The translations under genes were made by a program, and so were the position numbers. From positions 1-6,883 of the forward strand of contig PWQG01000271.1 in assembly GCA_003556835.1 (NCBI GenBank): a DNA stretch of 6,883 bases, in the 5' to 3' direction. The DNA is from Gammaproteobacteria bacterium (GTDB lineage Bacteria; Pseudomonadota; Gammaproteobacteria; Pseudomonadales; Pseudohongiellaceae). The notes beneath the pieces are model-generated. The model did not search any database. It had not been told where the DNA came from and was given only the letters and a program-made list of their open reading frames with translations. This document shows positions 5,911-6,883 of the stretch, in pieces; position 1 is the first letter of the stretch, and the number at the start of each line of letters is the position of its first letter.

Positions 5911-6883
5911 ATGATGGTTCAGGGTGCATTCCTGTTCTTCATGTTGATCTTTCTGCTGATCGGTTTTTCCTCGGTGCTGGTACGTAAAAAGCAGAGCGAG
6001 GACTATCTGCTGGCCGGACGCTCCCTGCCACCCTCTCTGGCGGGGCTGTCCGCGGTGGCCACCAACAACAGTGGTTATATGTTCATTGGTGTGATCGGTT
6101 TCACCTATGCCGCCGGTCTCACGGCCGTCTGGCTTATGGTGGGCTGGATTGTGGGTGACTTCCTGATTTCACTGGTGGTGCATCGGCGCTTGCGCCGGGT
6201 AACGGAAAAATTCGATTCCCTGACCTATCCCACCCTGCTGGGTAACTGGTACGGGCAGAATCAGATTGGTGTGCGGGTTGTCGGGGCGCTACTTGCGGTG
6301 GTCTTCCTCGGCATTTATGCGGCCGCCCAGCTCAACGCCGGCAGCAAGGCGCTGGAGGTGCTGTTTGGTTGGCAGCCGGGCCTCGGGGCCATCATCGGTG
6401 CGGTGATGGTGCTGTTCTACTGCTTCTCGGGTGGTCTGCGGGCTTCGGTCTGGACGGATGCGGCGCAGTCCGTGGTGATGTTGACGGGCATGGCCATCAT
6501 GGTATGGATCACAATTTCCGATATCGGGGGAATACAGGCGAGCTGGCAGGCGCTGAACGGTGTCTCCGATACCTATATGAACTGGTTCGCTCCGGATCTT
6601 GCCTTCGGTCCGCTGGGTCCGGCCCTGTTCGTCCTGGGTTGGCTGATGGCAGGGGTCGGGGTCATCGGGCAGCCGCAGGTCATGGTGCGTTTCATGTCCC
6701 TGGACAGCGAAAAGAGCATGTTCCGGGCGCGTATGTACTACTACAGTTGGTTTGCCGTGTTCTACAGCCTGGCCATGACAGTGGGACTGATGTCGCGGCT
6801 GATTCTGCCCGAGCTGGCCGATTTCGATGTACAGGAAGACACGGAGCTGGCCTTGCCGACACTGGCCGCCGAGTTGTTACCCG
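5911..6883 (+). CDS. Sodium:solute symporter, PutP-like, partial, C-terminus off window
   Basis: This is an inner-membrane transporter of the solute:sodium symporter family (LeuT fold). Members use the sodium gradient to import proline, pantothenate, sugars or other solutes. The frame is open from ATG 5911 to the right edge (324 codons plus one base). Visible are TM1 (about 4-24), the DYLLAGRSLPP linker (31-41), the unwound-helix region LSAVATNNSGYMFIG (46-60), further hydrophobic spans near 60-90, 120-142, 155-175, 183-203, 236-255 and 277-297, the family signature GGLRASVWTDAAQSVVM (174-190), and GQPQVMVRFMSLDS (253-266), which resembles PutP GQPHILARFM. Asn52 replaces the Asp55 of E. coli PutP that is important for sodium coupling, so substrate and ion use need not match PutP. 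GGGAG (5901-5905) is 5 nt from ATG 5911 and 8 nt from ATG 5914; the second ATG may be the true start. No clear -35/-10 was found. The substrate is unknown. Confidence 0.92.
   Translation, partial: MMVQGAFLFFMLIFLLIGFSSVLVRKKQSEDYLLAGRSLPPSLAGLSAVATNNSGYMFIGVIGFTYAAGLTAVWLMVGWIVGDFLISLVVHRRLRRVTEKFDSLTYPTLLGNWYGQNQIGVRVVGALLAVVFLGIYAAAQLNAGSKALEVLFGWQPGLGAIIGAVMVLFYCFSGGLRASVWTDAAQSVVMLTGMAIMVWITISDIGGIQASWQALNGVSDTYMNWFAPDLAFGPLGPALFVLGWLMAGVGVIGQPQVMVRFMSLDSEKSMFRARMYYYSWFAVFYSLAMTVGLMSRLILPELADFDVQEDTELALPTLAAELLP

Noticed and set aside
5046..5987. A 313-codon open frame on the plus strand over the 5' end of valS
   Set aside because: It is antisense to the highly conserved ValRS catalytic domain, its translation looks like no protein family, and it runs past the symporter start in another frame. 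It is a by-product of GC-rich codon use.
1..6883. Mobile element, phage, CRISPR or defence system
   Set aside because: No transposase, integrase, terminal inverted repeats, target-site duplications, regularly spaced repeats or nuclease/toxin genes are visible; every coding region has an ordinary chromosomal assignment.

Overview
The window looks like ordinary chromosome from a moderately GC-rich Gammaproteobacterium. The basis is family resemblance: a ValRS with the usual bacterial layout, a CspA-type protein with a proteobacterial leader, a PutP-like symporter, an outer-membrane barrel and a periplasmic PQQ sugar dehydrogenase. A Gram-negative cell envelope is certain from these proteins; the genus is not. 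I see no transposase, integrase, CRISPR array, tRNA, rRNA or phage gene.

Layout from left to right. Positions 1020 to 1 (minus strand, cut by the left edge) hold the N-terminal 340 residues of an exported PQQ-dependent sugar dehydrogenase. Positions 1021-1236 have no gene but a dense set of RNA hairpins, which form the 3' end and terminator of the next gene. Positions 1446-1237 (minus) encode a 69-residue cold-shock protein, with a leader of about 180 nt and a good sigma-70 promoter at 1631-1658. Divergent to it, 1696-2265 (plus) encodes an RNA 2',3'-cyclic phosphodiesterase/2'-5' RNA ligase-like protein (ThpR). Next, 2344-2907 (plus) encodes a small outer-membrane beta-barrel protein. Converging on it with 38 bp between the stops is a full-length valyl-tRNA synthetase at 5744-2946 (minus). 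A 166-bp intergenic region (5745-5910) carries the valS promoter plus a palindrome set between two direct repeats. It separates valS from a divergent sodium:solute symporter at 5911-6883 (plus, cut by the right edge).

The genes do not form one pathway. Each is transcribed alone or nearly so, and the region mixes core housekeeping (valS, csp, thpR) with envelope and uptake functions (barrel protein, symporter, sugar dehydrogenase). I found no convincing new multi-gene system. The parts most worth a second look are non-coding: the csp 3' region has two hairpins with GNRA-type loops in the csp sense strand followed by overlapping, mutually exclusive hairpins, and the valS-symporter gap has an operator-like palindrome. 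The symporter also has Asn where PutP has its key sodium-site Asp.
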